Source: Gaetbulibacter_B jejuensis
GTDB lineage: Bacteria; Bacteroidota; Bacteroidia; Flavobacteriales; Flavobacteriaceae
Direction: 5' to 3'
NCBI RefSeq assembly: GCF_039524015.1
Contig: NZ_BAAAGF010000001.1
Span: forward strand, 310,001 to 374,000
DNA length: 64,000 bases
A program made the position numbers and the translations under genes. Shown piece after piece: positions 1-7,660 of this stretch; positions within the stretch are counted from its first letter, which is position 1, and each line of letters starts with the position of its first letter. The notes beneath the pieces are model-generated. The model was not told the origin of the DNA. It was given only the letters and a program-made list of their open reading frames with translations, and made no database searches.

Positions 1-665
1 CATATGCAAACCCTGTTGAAAAACCAACCTATGATGTAGCAATGCCTGAAGGTGTAGATGTCAAAAAAGTTATTAATGACTATTTAGAAGCTGTTGGTGG
101 AAAAGCAAAAATTGAATCTACTAACTCTATATTAGTCTCTTACGAAGCATCAGCAATGGGAGCAACTATTGTAAGTGAAGAAAAACGTCTTGATGGAAAA
201 GCTTCTCAAAGCATTTCTATGAATGGTAGCCCTATGATGGCTGTTGTAATGACTCAAGAAAAAGTTACAATGAACAAAAACCCATTACCAGAAAATATGG
301 CTAAAGACATGAGCATTATGGCTGGTTTATTCCCAGAATTAAATATGCTTAATGCTGATAATGTAAAATTAGCTGGAATTGAGTCTATTGATGGTAAAGA
401 TGCTTATAGAGTTGAAGTTTCAGGAGAAGTAATTTCTCTAGCGTATTTTTATGATGTTGAAACTGGATTAAAAGTAAAAGAGATTCAAACAACTAATATG
501 CAAGGTCAAACTCAAAGCCAAGAAACCGATTTAAAAGACTACCAGTTAATTGAAGGATTAAAGTTTCCTGGAGTTAGATCTGGAAGTCAAATGGGACAAG
601 TTATTGAGTTTAAACTTAAAGAAGTTAAAATCAACGAAGGTGTATCTGATGCTGATTTTGACTAA
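1..665 (+). CDS. C-terminal part of a secreted M16 (insulinase-like) zinc peptidase, 5' end outside window
   Basis: The reading frame is open from base 3 to the stop at 663-665, so this is the 3' part of a longer gene; the ATG at 42 is only an internal methionine. About 220 residues are visible. They resemble the LolA-like C-terminal domain that follows the two M16 peptidase domains in flavobacterial pitrilysin-type proteins: a helical start (VINDYLEAVGGKAKIE) and then beta strands with the phrase GKDAYRVEV. The zinc-binding HxxEH motif would lie upstream of the window, so peptidase activity cannot be confirmed here. A strong terminator follows directly. The family call rests on remembered domain order and is moderate. 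Confidence 0.6.
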   Translation, partial: YANPVEKPTYDVAMPEGVDVKKVINDYLEAVGGKAKIESTNSILVSYEASAMGATIVSEEKRLDGKASQSISMNGSPMMAVVMTQEKVTMNKNPLPENMAKDMSIMAGLFPELNMLNADNVKLAGIESIDGKDAYRVEVSGEVISLAYFYDVETGLKVKEIQTTNMQGQTQSQETDLKDYQLIEGLKFPGVRSGSQMGQVIEFKLKEVKINEGVSDADFD

Positions 666-688
666 TTAAGTCTTTAAATAATTTTTTA

Positions 689-716
689 AAAACCGAAGTT
701 TATACACTTCGGTTTT
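689..716 (+). terminator. Rho-independent terminator after the M16 peptidase gene
   Basis: Arms AACCGAAGT (691-699) and ACTTCGGTT (706-714) pair perfectly around a 6-nt loop. A-rich sequence precedes them and a run of seven T residues (713-719) includes the last two bases of the right arm. Confidence 0.85.
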
Positions 717-781
717 TTTATGCAATATTGCTGTAAATCACAAAATTCGTTAATTATTTCACTAAAAACAGCAATATTTAT

Positions 782-789
782 TAGATTTG
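782..789 (+). promoter_or_regulatory. Bacteroidetes-type -7 box for the HMA lipoprotein gene
   Basis: TAGATTTG matches the TAnnTTTG -7 consensus of the Bacteroidetes primary sigma factor. It lies about 50 bases before the ATG at 841. No clear -33 TTG was assigned. AAAGGAG at about 819-825 is an unusual purine-rich stretch for this phylum, but it sits rather far from the start. Confidence 0.5.
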
Positions 790-840
790 TTTCAGATTAA
801 AATTCACTAAATACCCTAAAGGAGAAAAATTTAATTCATT

Positions 841-1230
841 ATGAAAACAATAAAAAATATATTAGTTGTCTCTGTTTTAGCACTTTTTATAGTGTCTTGT
901 AAAAACGATGCAAAACCTGAAGTTAAAACTGTAGAGACCAATGTTGAAGAAACTTCAGTAAAGTTGGACCCAAATGCTACTTACGCAAAAGCTGAGTTTG
1001 GTATTGAAGGAATGACATGTGCTATTGGTTGTGCAAAAACCATCGAAAAGAAACTTGCTAAAATGGAAGGTGTAAAATCTGCTACTGTAGATTTTGACAA
1101 GCATTTAGCAATGGTTGAGTATGACGAAGCTAAAGTTACCACAAGCTCTTTAGAAGAAGCGGTTACTAAAGCTGGTGATATGTATAAAGTTAATAACATG
1201 AAAACGGTTGAATCGTTCTCAAACAAATAA
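841..1230 (+). CDS. Lipoprotein with a heavy-metal-associated (HMA) domain
   Basis: 129 residues. The N-terminal hydrophobic segment ends in the lipobox IVSC, giving a lipid-modified Cys20, so the protein should be membrane-anchored outside the cytoplasm. An acidic linker (21-47) follows, then an HMA-like ferredoxin fold from about residue 50 to 120, with GMTC at 57-60, a second Cys at 64 and the downstream phrase GVKSATVDFDKHLAMVEYD that is typical of copper-binding HMA domains. The two cysteines are spaced CxxxC rather than the usual CxxC. A role in periplasmic copper or other soft-metal handling is inferred from the fold only. The gene stands alone between two terminators and has its own -7 box. 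Confidence 0.8.
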   Translation: MKTIKNILVVSVLALFIVSCKNDAKPEVKTVETNVEETSVKLDPNATYAKAEFGIEGMTCAIGCAKTIEKKLAKMEGVKSATVDFDKHLAMVEYDEAKVTTSSLEEAVTKAGDMYKVNNMKTVESFSNK

Positions 1231-1260
1231 AAAGGTTAGTTACTAACTATCATTAAATAA

Positions 1261-1288
1261 AAAAGCCACTCAAAAATGAGTGGCTTTT
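1261..1288. terminator. Bidirectional terminator between convergent genes
   Basis: AAAAGCCACTCA (1261-1272) pairs perfectly with TGAGTGGCTTTT (1277-1288) around a 4-nt A loop, with A and T runs on the two sides. It can serve the HMA lipoprotein gene (plus) and the YCII lipoprotein gene (minus), whose stop lies at 1293. Confidence 0.85.
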
Positions 1289-1292
1289 TTTA

Positions 1293-1832
1293 TTATCGTA
1301 AAGGAAACCCTTTTGCTGCCCACCAAGGATGGATTTCAATTTCCAGTCGTCCTGCTTGTACCATTGGATCTGCATTTGCTAAACTGTCGGCCATTTTTTG
1401 TGTTGGCACATTGTATATGGTAATACCTCTTATATCTCCATCGTCGCCAAAAGGTCCTGAAATATCAGCATAACCTAAATCATACATTTTTTGTAAATGT
1501 GCTAAATGCTCTTCCTGTAAAATTGCAGCTTCTTCTTCATTTTGATTTCGTATTGTACCTCGCTTTAAAAAAGCAATAAAATACTGTTGCATGATTATAG
1601 TGTCTTGCGTTTTTTCATCAACATAATCAAAGGTCTTAAACCCTTTTGCTGTAAGTTCATTTTTTAACTCACTAATAGACTTTTCATGTGTTGCCTCTTC
1701 ATCTACTTCAATAAGGGTTGAGTCCTCAACAGCCTCAATGGGTTTTTCTATTTCAGTAGTGGTTTGTTTAAGCTCTTCTTTGCATGCAACATATAATAAT
1801 GCTACAATGCACAATGGTAATAGTCTTTTCAT
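1293..1832 (-). CDS. YCII-domain lipoprotein
   Basis: 179 residues counted from the ATG at 1832. A TTG nine bases upstream is also in frame, but the ATG forms an ATGA overlap with the stop of the preceding CYTH gene, which argues for translational coupling. The signal peptide ends in YVAC (lipoprotein Cys17). Residues about 25-80 are acidic and low in complexity. The C-terminal half has the YCII pattern: YFIAFLKRG, then a helix with EEHLAHLQKMYDLG, GPFGDDGDIRGITIY, and a final WW-containing strand. YCII domains are small ferredoxin-like folds related to dye-decolourising and YciI proteins; no substrate can be named. It is co-transcribed with the CYTH gene. Confidence 0.75.
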   Translation of the reverse strand: MKRLLPLCIVALLYVACKEELKQTTTEIEKPIEAVEDSTLIEVDEEATHEKSISELKNELTAKGFKTFDYVDEKTQDTIIMQQYFIAFLKRGTIRNQNEEEAAILQEEHLAHLQKMYDLGYADISGPFGDDGDIRGITIYNVPTQKMADSLANADPMVQAGRLEIEIHPWWAAKGFPLR

Positions 1833-2302
1833 AACTTCCAAGTGTTGTATGGTTTTTTGCTTATTTGTGAATTATAATATTTAATGTCTCCTGTTACTTC
1901 TTCTCCTAACCAATCGGGTTTTTCAAAATGTTCATCTTTGGAGCTTAGTTCAACTTCGGCAATAATTAAGCCTTCATTATCTCCAAAAAATTCATCAACT
2001 TCAAAGATATGTTGTGCAACTTTAATCTCATAACGCATTTTGTCAATCACTCCTTTTTCGCAGAGTTTTAAAAGCGCTTCAGCATCTGTTTTATCGATGT
2101 CTTTTTCCCATTCAAAACGCGATAATCCATCAGTTGTAGATGGTCCTTTTACAGTCAATACACCTTTATCGCCTTTCAGTCTTACTCTAACTGTTCGTGC
2201 TTTGTCAGTATTTAAAAACCCTTGTACTATATGCATTTTTGAATACGCTTGGTTTTTAAACGCATGAGAAGTTACTAAAAATTTACGTTCTATTTCAATC
2301 AT
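1829..2302 (-). CDS. CYTH-domain protein, probable inorganic triphosphatase
   Basis: 157 residues, the normal length of a stand-alone bacterial CYTH protein. The signature ExExK is at the start (Glu3, Glu5, Lys7 in MIEIERKFL). Alternating charged strands follow (RVRLKGDKGVLTVKG, FEWEKDI, MRYEIKV, EVDEFFG, AEVELSSKDE), forming the eight-stranded tunnel that holds metal and triphosphate. Related bacterial proteins hydrolyse tripolyphosphate; other CYTH members make cAMP, so the reaction is inferred. It is the first gene of a two-gene operon and its TGA overlaps the ATG of the YCII lipoprotein. Confidence 0.85.
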   Translation of the reverse strand: MIEIERKFLVTSHAFKNQAYSKMHIVQGFLNTDKARTVRVRLKGDKGVLTVKGPSTTDGLSRFEWEKDIDKTDAEALLKLCEKGVIDKMRYEIKVAQHIFEVDEFFGDNEGLIIAEVELSSKDEHFEKPDWLGEEVTGDIKYYNSQISKKPYNTWKL

Positions 2303-2357
2303 AGTTTTGACTAAATGAGCAGGATATCAATTCACGCTTTAAAATACAAATTTTGAG

Positions 2358-2377
2358 ATTCCTGCCTTCGCAGGAAT
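2358..2377. repeat. Small intergenic palindrome
   Basis: ATTCCTGC and GCAGGAAT form an 8-bp perfect stem around CTTC, between the CYTH gene and dinB. This palindrome type is common between flavobacterial genes. It sits only about 15 bases before the dinB ATG. Confidence 0.6.
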
Positions 2378-2392
2378 TAGTAAATTTACACT

Positions 2393-3502
2393 ATGCAAAA
2401 CGATTTACCAATACGAAAGATTATTCATGTAGATATGGATGCTTTTTATGCATCTGTAGAGCAAATGGACAATCCTGAATTAAAAGGTAAACCCATTGCT
2501 GTTGGTGGTAGTAGTAAACGTGGTGTTGTAAGTGCTGCAAGCTACGAAGCCAGAACATTTGGTGTAAGAAGTGCTATGAGTGGCGTTAAAGCAAGACGTC
2601 TTTGTCCTGAGCTTATTTTTGTGCGTCCGCGTTTTGATCGCTACCATGAAATTTCTAAAAAAATCAGGAAAATTTTTCATGATTATACCGATTTGGTAGA
2701 ACCGTTATCGCTTGATGAAGCTTATCTTGATGTTACCCAAAACAAAAAAGGACACCCAAGCGCAACACTTATTGCTAAAGATATAAGGCAACGTATTTTT
2801 AATGAAGTTGGCTTAACTGCTTCTGCAGGAATTTCTATCAATAAATTTATTGCAAAAGTAGCTAGCGATTACAATAAACCTAATGGACAAAAAACCGTGA
2901 ATCCTGAAGAAGTGCTTGAGTTTTTAGAAGCTCTAGACATTAGAAAATTTTATGGTGTTGGTAAGGTTACTGCCGAAAAAATGTACCAAAAAGGCATTTT
3001 TACAGGAAAGGATTTAAAAGCAAAATCACTGGAATATCTAGATGCACATTTTGGTAAATCTGGGCGTTACTATTACTATGTGGTTAGAGGCATTCATAAC
3101 AGCGAAGTAAAGCCAAATAGAACCAGAAAATCTTTAGCTGCTGAACGCACCTTTAGTGAAAACCTGTCTTCTGAAGTGTTTATGCTTGAAAAACTAGACC
3201 ATATTGCTGAAGAAGTAGCACGACGTTTAAACAAAAGCTCAGTTGCTGGAAAAACTGTCACCTTAAAAATAAAATACAGCGATTTTACACTACAAACACG
3301 TAGTAAAACCTTACCTTATTTTATTAGTGATAAGAGTATTATTTTAGAGACTGCTAAAGATTTATTGTACCAAGACAAGTTGAGCAATTCGGTACGTTTA
3401 TTGGGTATTTCATTATCTAATTTAAACACTGAAACTTCTAAAAAAAGCACTGTAAAAACACCCGAAAAAGCAGTGAGTGTACAATTGCAGTTTGAGTTTT
3501 AA
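2393..3502 (+). CDS. dinB: DNA polymerase IV (Y-family translesion polymerase)
   Basis: 369 residues, full length for DinB. The palm carries the catalytic acidic residues: Asp14 in HVDMDAFYASVEQ and Asp108/Glu109 in PLSLDEAYLDVT. The helix-hairpin-helix thumb region reads IRKFYGVGKVTAEKMYQKGI. The little-finger domain follows, and the protein ends in QLQFEF, a typical sliding-clamp-binding peptide. The enzyme performs error-prone bypass synthesis at damaged templates. Bases from 3448 to beyond the stop are repeated twice downstream (4692-4789 and 5939-6037), so the gene's 3' end is the anchor of a repeat array. The start is the first ATG in frame with good homology. Confidence 0.95.
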   Translation: MQNDLPIRKIIHVDMDAFYASVEQMDNPELKGKPIAVGGSSKRGVVSAASYEARTFGVRSAMSGVKARRLCPELIFVRPRFDRYHEISKKIRKIFHDYTDLVEPLSLDEAYLDVTQNKKGHPSATLIAKDIRQRIFNEVGLTASAGISINKFIAKVASDYNKPNGQKTVNPEEVLEFLEALDIRKFYGVGKVTAEKMYQKGIFTGKDLKAKSLEYLDAHFGKSGRYYYYVVRGIHNSEVKPNRTRKSLAAERTFSENLSSEVFMLEKLDHIAEEVARRLNKSSVAGKTVTLKIKYSDFTLQTRSKTLPYFISDKSIILETAKDLLYQDKLSNSVRLLGISLSNLNTETSKKSTVKTPEKAVSVQLQFEF

Positions 3503-3546
3503 GGTATTTGAATTTATCAAAAAAATATCGACCTTAGTTTAACTGT
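3448..3546 (+). repeat. dinB-tail repeat, copy A (functional dinB 3' end)
   Basis: The last 17 codons of dinB, its TAA and about 45 bases of downstream sequence. Closely related copies stand at 4692-4789 and 5939-6037. Copy A is preceded by AAAAAAG, like the junctions of the other copies. Confidence 0.9.
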
Positions 3547-3668
3547 GATATTGATGATTAAAACTATCCATATCTTTATCATTTACTCAGTCAAAAGACA
3601 TACTCGCTCATTTTAGTTTTTAGTAAACGTAATTCAACATTAAATTTGAAAATCAAAATGTAAAATTC

Positions 3669-4607
3669 ATGAAAAACATTTTAGTCATAATTTTCCTGCT
3701 TTTCAGTTCAATTACTTTTGGGCAAAAAGTTATAATCAAGGGAGTTGCAATTGATACTACTAAAAACAGGAATAGAGTTAGAATTTCAGTTAACGATACA
3801 CTTTCAAAATATTTTTCAGCAGATTTACCAAAATACAATAGACATTCAGAAATTACTAAAAACAAAGATTTATTTGTGACAGCAGATGAAAATGGAAATT
3901 TTAAAATAAAGGTAAAATTGACTGACTCATTATTTTTCAAATCTCCGCAACACATAACTGAATCATATCTTGTTTCAGATTTGGCTAAAAGAGATAGTAT
4001 AAGAATTGAATTAAAACCAAAAGTTTGCACTGAATATATTCCTTGCAAAGAAAAACCTAAAATGCTTTATGCGTTTATTGGAAAAAAAATAAATGTAGAA
4101 CCTGCTGATGACGTTTATTATTGCAATATAATCTCAATGGATTCAAAGTATGATGCTAAATATAAAATCCTTGAAAATTTGCATGGTGATTATCCTAAAG
4201 ATACAATAAGTTTTATTTCGTATGACCATTTTTCTATAAAAAAATATAGCGATTTTGAAAATGTATTAATATATGTTGCTGATTATTGTGGTGAGTTAAT
4301 TCATGTCAAATATCAATATCACAATTTATATAAAACTATTGACGGAAAATGGGCTTCGCCATATAATCCTTATATCTATAGAAAAATTGATTCAACATTT
4401 CACATAAAGCCAAGAAAAATTGAATTTGAAAAACCAATGGAATTTGAGTTTAAAGAAGAGAATTTGGAATTAATAAAAGAAAAATACCCTGAACCTTATT
4501 ATGAGATTAAAAATGGAAAGGTTAAGGTTTTATATGGTAATTATCCGAATGAACTTTTTGAATTAAAAAAACTCACAGTTCTGAAAGAATTAGGTTTTTT
4601 TAAATAA
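3669..4607 (+). CDS. Exported protein of unknown function (array unit 1 cargo)
   Basis: 312 residues with a clear signal peptide (hydrophobic core LVIIFLLFSSITFG, cleavage probably before Gln19). Residues 20-115 resemble the start of a carboxypeptidase-regulatory-like beta sandwich (VIIKGVAIDTTKNRNRVRISVND, TADENGNFKIKV), common in flavobacterial surface proteins. The remainder is rich in Lys, Glu and Tyr and I do not recognise it; four cysteines (CTEYIPC, YYC, DYC) may form disulfides outside the cytoplasm. The gene is AT-rich and is the only gene between dinB-tail copies A and B. TATCTTTA about 90 bases upstream could be its -7 box. Confidence 0.7.
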   Translation: MKNILVIIFLLFSSITFGQKVIIKGVAIDTTKNRNRVRISVNDTLSKYFSADLPKYNRHSEITKNKDLFVTADENGNFKIKVKLTDSLFFKSPQHITESYLVSDLAKRDSIRIELKPKVCTEYIPCKEKPKMLYAFIGKKINVEPADDVYYCNIISMDSKYDAKYKILENLHGDYPKDTISFISYDHFSIKKYSDFENVLIYVADYCGELIHVKYQYHNLYKTIDGKWASPYNPYIYRKIDSTFHIKPRKIEFEKPMEFEFKEENLELIKEKYPEPYYEIKNGKVKVLYGNYPNELFELKKLTVLKELGFFK

Positions 4608-4618
4608 AAACTACTGGT

Positions 4619-4675
4619 AACAACGTGTATAATCTATTACTCGCTTATTGCTAAACCAATAACAAGCTACTATCT
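4619..4675. repeat. 57-bp element, copy 1, at the end of array unit 1
   Basis: Identical over 57 bases to 7563-7619. It begins AACAACGTGTATAA and contains an imperfect hairpin: TTATTG and CAATAA around CTAAAC, with partly paired flanks. It starts 12 bases after the unit 1 gene and is followed by an A-rich tract and the dinB-tail copy B. Confidence 0.85.
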
Positions 4676-4691
4676 CCTAAAATAAAAAAAA

Positions 4692-4789
4692 CACTGTAAA
4701 AACACCCGAAAAAGCAGTGAGTGTACAATTGCAGTTTGAATTTTAAGGTATTTGACTTTATCAAAAAAATTGTCGAACTTCGTTTAACA
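4692..4789 (+). repeat. dinB-tail repeat, copy B
   Basis: It encodes the same final residues as dinB (TVKTPEKAVSVQLQFEF and stop) with no start codon of its own. Within the coding part it differs from copy A by one synonymous change (GAG to GAA). Outside the coding part it shows scattered differences before similarity fades at about TTTAACA. Confidence 0.9.
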
Positions 4790-4902
4790 TAAGCTAAAAA
4801 CTAGTCTTTAAGAAAGTTATTAGTTGTAATTTTTTTAAAAACTTAACACAACCATTTAATAATATTTACATCTATATCATGAGAACCACAAATAACTAAA
4901 TT

Positions 4903-5739
4903 ATGAGAAAAACATTATTTCTATTACTGCTTAATTCATTTCTCTCTTGTTCCAATGACAATTCATTAGAAAATAATGAAAATATTTTTATTGGTGATGT
5001 CAATTTATTGACTCAAGAGGAGGTAGAGTCTTTTGGTTCAAATAATTATACTGAAATTACAGGCGACTTAAATATTGGTGACCCAAATTTTATAACTGAT
5101 ATAAATAACTTAGGATTTTTATCCTCATTAGAAGAAGTAGGTAATTTATCTATTTCTGTTGATGATTTAGTTAACCTTAATGGACTAAATAATTTAACAG
5201 TTGTAAATGGTGATTTTTATATTCGTTCTATTAATACTATGGAAAATTTTAGTGGTCTTGATAATTTAACTGAAATTAATGGTGATTTTAAAATTGTGCG
5301 TTCTTTATTTCAAAATCTTACGGGTTTAGATAATCTGAATACTATTAATGGAAATTTAGAGATTTCTTCGGGTTATGCATTAACTTCTCTTTCAGGTCTT
5401 TTATTATCAACAATTGGAGGTGATTTAATGATAGAAAACTGTGATTTTCTGACTAATTTATCAGGTGCAGAAACCTTGACAGCTATAAATGGAAATTTAT
5501 ATATTCAGAATAATGATAATTTAACTTCATTAATTGGGTTAGAAAACTTATTAGTAACAGATGATATTATAATTGGAGGTGAAACACAGTTTGGTTGGGA
5601 TGCACCAAATGAATTATTGTCTGATTTCTGTGATCTAACAAATCTCTTCAACAATGGCATCTATGGAGAATTAGTAATTACAAATAATCTATATAATCCT
5701 TCTTTGGATGATATTCTAAATAATAACTGCAGCCTATAA
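4903..5739 (+). CDS. Lipoprotein with receptor-L-like leucine-rich repeats (array unit 2 cargo)
   Basis: 278 residues. The signal peptide ends in FLSC (Cys16), so this is a lipoprotein. From about residue 45 the protein is built of repeats of roughly 24 residues with the pattern LxGLxNLTxINGDFxI (LNGLNNLTVVNGDFYI, FSGLDNLTEINGDFKI, LTGLDNLNTINGNLEI, LIGLENLLVTDDIII), as in receptor-L or LRR-like solenoids. Such solenoids bind ligands or other surface proteins; the ligand is unknown. It lies alone between dinB-tail copies B and C. Strong AT bias and high Asn content fit the rest of the array. Confidence 0.75.
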   Translation: MRKTLFLLLLNSFLSCSNDNSLENNENIFIGDVNLLTQEEVESFGSNNYTEITGDLNIGDPNFITDINNLGFLSSLEEVGNLSISVDDLVNLNGLNNLTVVNGDFYIRSINTMENFSGLDNLTEINGDFKIVRSLFQNLTGLDNLNTINGNLEISSGYALTSLSGLLLSTIGGDLMIENCDFLTNLSGAETLTAINGNLYIQNNDNLTSLIGLENLLVTDDIIIGGETQFGWDAPNELLSDFCDLTNLFNNGIYGELVITNNLYNPSLDDILNNNCSL

Positions 5740-5938
5740 ACTATAGCTTACAATTACTGCAATTTATTGTGATCAAAATTCCTGTCGGAATTTCAACGCA
5801 TTTTTACTACCTTTCGGCTATTATGGAAAAGATCTTGAGAATTTTTTCGCAACTTTTTTCATATACAAATATGTTAAACGAAAACCCACTTTCTAGCACT
5901 CGTCTATGACAAGTTGCTATGTTCCTAAATAAAAAAGC
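5740..5938. other. Gene-free spacer of array unit 2
   Basis: It holds a 7-bp hairpin with arms AAATTCC (5776-5782) and GGAATTT (5787-5793). Near its end, 5892-5916 forms a hairpin (TAGCA-CTCGTC with GACAAGTTGCTA, one unpaired base) that stands where the other units carry the 57-bp element, followed by TTCCTAAATAAAAAAGCCACTG. I see no gene in it. Confidence 0.6.
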
Positions 5939-6037
5939 CACTGTAAAAACACCCGAAAAAGCAGTGAGTGTACAACTGCAGTTTGAGTTTTAAGCTATTT
6001 GAATTTATCAAAAAATAGTCGTACTTCGTTTAACTGT
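5939..6037 (+). repeat. dinB-tail repeat, copy C
   Basis: The third copy of the dinB 3' end. It encodes the same last 17 residues and stop; relative to copy A it carries one synonymous change (TTG to CTG). After the stop it retains the TATTTGAATTTATCAAAAAA stretch and ends at TTTAACTGT, as copy A does. Confidence 0.9.
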
Positions 6038-6101
6038 CGATATAGTTTATTGAAATAACACATATCTTTATTATAGTAGGCCAATACAAAAACAAAATTA
6101 A

Positions 6102-7541
6102 ATGAAGAAAATAGCTTTCATAACCATTCTTTCTCTATTTGCACTTAATTGTAGTAACGATAGTGATAATGAAACCGAGCAAATAAATCCCCAAGATATA
6201 GATGGTGATGGTGTGACAAACCATCAAGAAGTAATCGATGGAACTGACCCAGAGATTCAGTGTAGTTTTGTTCTTGAACATCAATACTATCCTGATACAT
6301 CTAATTCATGGAGAAATTCAGATTGTGATGGAGATGGTGTAATCAATAAAGATGAATTAGATTACAATAATGATGAAATTATAGACCAAAACTTTACTTC
6401 ACCGCAAGACAAATGTGATTTTGTCTTTTCCCATCAGACTGTTGAACCAAAAGACCATTGGTATAATTTTGATTGTGATGGCGATGGGGTTTCTAATGGA
6501 ACTGAAAGGATTGATCAAACAGACCCAACTGATAATTGTGAATTTGTACTTTCTAGTCAAAATTTGGAACCAGACATTTTTTGGAATTTTGCCGATTGTG
6601 ATGAGGATGGCAGAAACAATCAACTTGAACTAACCGAAAACACTGACCCGTTAGACCCAACAGATTTTTCTGGCATGGGAACGAATTTGTTAATATTAAA
6701 AAACTACTTTGTTAATCGATATGCTCCCGTAATAGGCGGACCTTTCGTTAATGAGGATATTTTAGACTCTCAAGAATATTTTTCATTAAATAGTGGCACT
6801 CACCGATTTGATTCCTATGAAAATGAAAATGGTAACAATGTAACATTTGATTATGATGTAAATAATCGTTTAGTTTCTGTATCCCAAATTTTTGGAGTTA
6901 ATACAACTACAGTTAATTATGAGTATAATAGCAATAGTCAAGTCATAGCTACTACCACCCAAAGCGGGTCTTTGACTTCAGTAATACAATACCAATATTC
7001 TGGAAGCACAATTAGTGGTTACAATCAAAACAACGAACTAATCCTAAATATTCAATTAAACGCAAATGGAAAAATCCAGAGCAGGACTTATTATACATAT
7101 ACCGATAATAGTTTACCTAATTATAGCATCTCACATTATTCCTATGATAATTCAAATCGTCTAATCGAAAAATTAACAGATCAGTATTTATATATAGAGA
7201 GTACTCAGAGTTATACTATAACAAATGGTGTTTCTGGTTCTACTTGGGAATATCAAGAAACTTCACAGAATCCAATACGTGAAGCGACAAATACAATTCT
7301 AACACACATCTATTTAACACCTTTAATAAGTCAAGCTGTTTCATTAAATGAAGCCAGTTATTCTAATGAACAATTCTCTAGCGTTTCAAGTTATTATCCC
7401 AACGCTACAAATGGAGGGTTTTATAATTCTACGTATAACGACTTTATTAATCAGCAAAATGGCTTTCCCCTCCATGTATCTGACAGTTGGAGCACAAATG
7501 ACGGTGAAGGACAAATAAGGTCTCTTTATTATTATGAATAA
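6102..7541 (+). CDS. Lipoprotein with calcium-binding DxDGDG repeats and YD-like repeats (array unit 3 cargo)
   Basis: 479 residues. The signal peptide ends in LNC (Cys17), giving a lipoprotein. Residues 30-190 hold four units built around D(C)DGDGVxN and TDP, each preceded by a phrase like CxFVxxxQxxxPxxxWxxxDCDGDG; these are thrombospondin-3-like calcium-binding loops of a kind frequent in flavobacterial surface proteins. The last loop is degenerate (DCDEDGRNN). The second half (about 215-400) carries tyrosine-rich strands (FDYDVNNRLVSV, VNYEYNSNSQVIAT, SHYSYDNSNRLIEKL) resembling RHS/YD repeats. There is no T9SS tail. It is the only gene between dinB-tail copy C and the final terminator. 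Confidence 0.75.
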   Translation: MKKIAFITILSLFALNCSNDSDNETEQINPQDIDGDGVTNHQEVIDGTDPEIQCSFVLEHQYYPDTSNSWRNSDCDGDGVINKDELDYNNDEIIDQNFTSPQDKCDFVFSHQTVEPKDHWYNFDCDGDGVSNGTERIDQTDPTDNCEFVLSSQNLEPDIFWNFADCDEDGRNNQLELTENTDPLDPTDFSGMGTNLLILKNYFVNRYAPVIGGPFVNEDILDSQEYFSLNSGTHRFDSYENENGNNVTFDYDVNNRLVSVSQIFGVNTTTVNYEYNSNSQVIATTTQSGSLTSVIQYQYSGSTISGYNQNNELILNIQLNANGKIQSRTYYTYTDNSLPNYSISHYSYDNSNRLIEKLTDQYLYIESTQSYTITNGVSGSTWEYQETSQNPIREATNTILTHIYLTPLISQAVSLNEASYSNEQFSSVSSYYPNATNGGFYNSTYNDFINQQNGFPLHVSDSWSTNDGEGQIRSLYYYE

Positions 7542-7562
7542 ATAAACAAAAGTACTAGCTAC

Positions 7563-7619
7563 AACAACGTGTATAATCTATTACTCGCTTATTGCTAAAC
7601 CAATAACAAGCTACTATCT
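7563..7619. repeat. 57-bp element, copy 2, at the end of array unit 3
   Basis: All 57 bases are identical to 4619-4675, and it stands in the same place: just after the cargo gene stop and just before CTAAAATAAAAAAGCCACTG. Here the junction leads into a complete terminator instead of another dinB tail. Confidence 0.85.
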
Positions 7620-7628
7620 ACTAAAATA

Positions 7629-7660
7629 AAAAAGCCACTGAAAATTTTCAGTGGCTTTTT
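7629..7660. terminator. Terminator closing the dinB array
   Basis: AAAAAGCCACTGAAAA and TTTTCAGTGGCTTTTT are perfect reverse complements. The left arm AAAAAGCCACTG is the same junction sequence found at the start of dinB-tail copy C, suggesting that this hairpin was the original sequence downstream of dinB. Confidence 0.85.

Noticed and set aside
42..44. ATG at 42 as a gene start
   Set aside because: The frame is open to the left edge and continues the same domain, so the gene starts outside the window.
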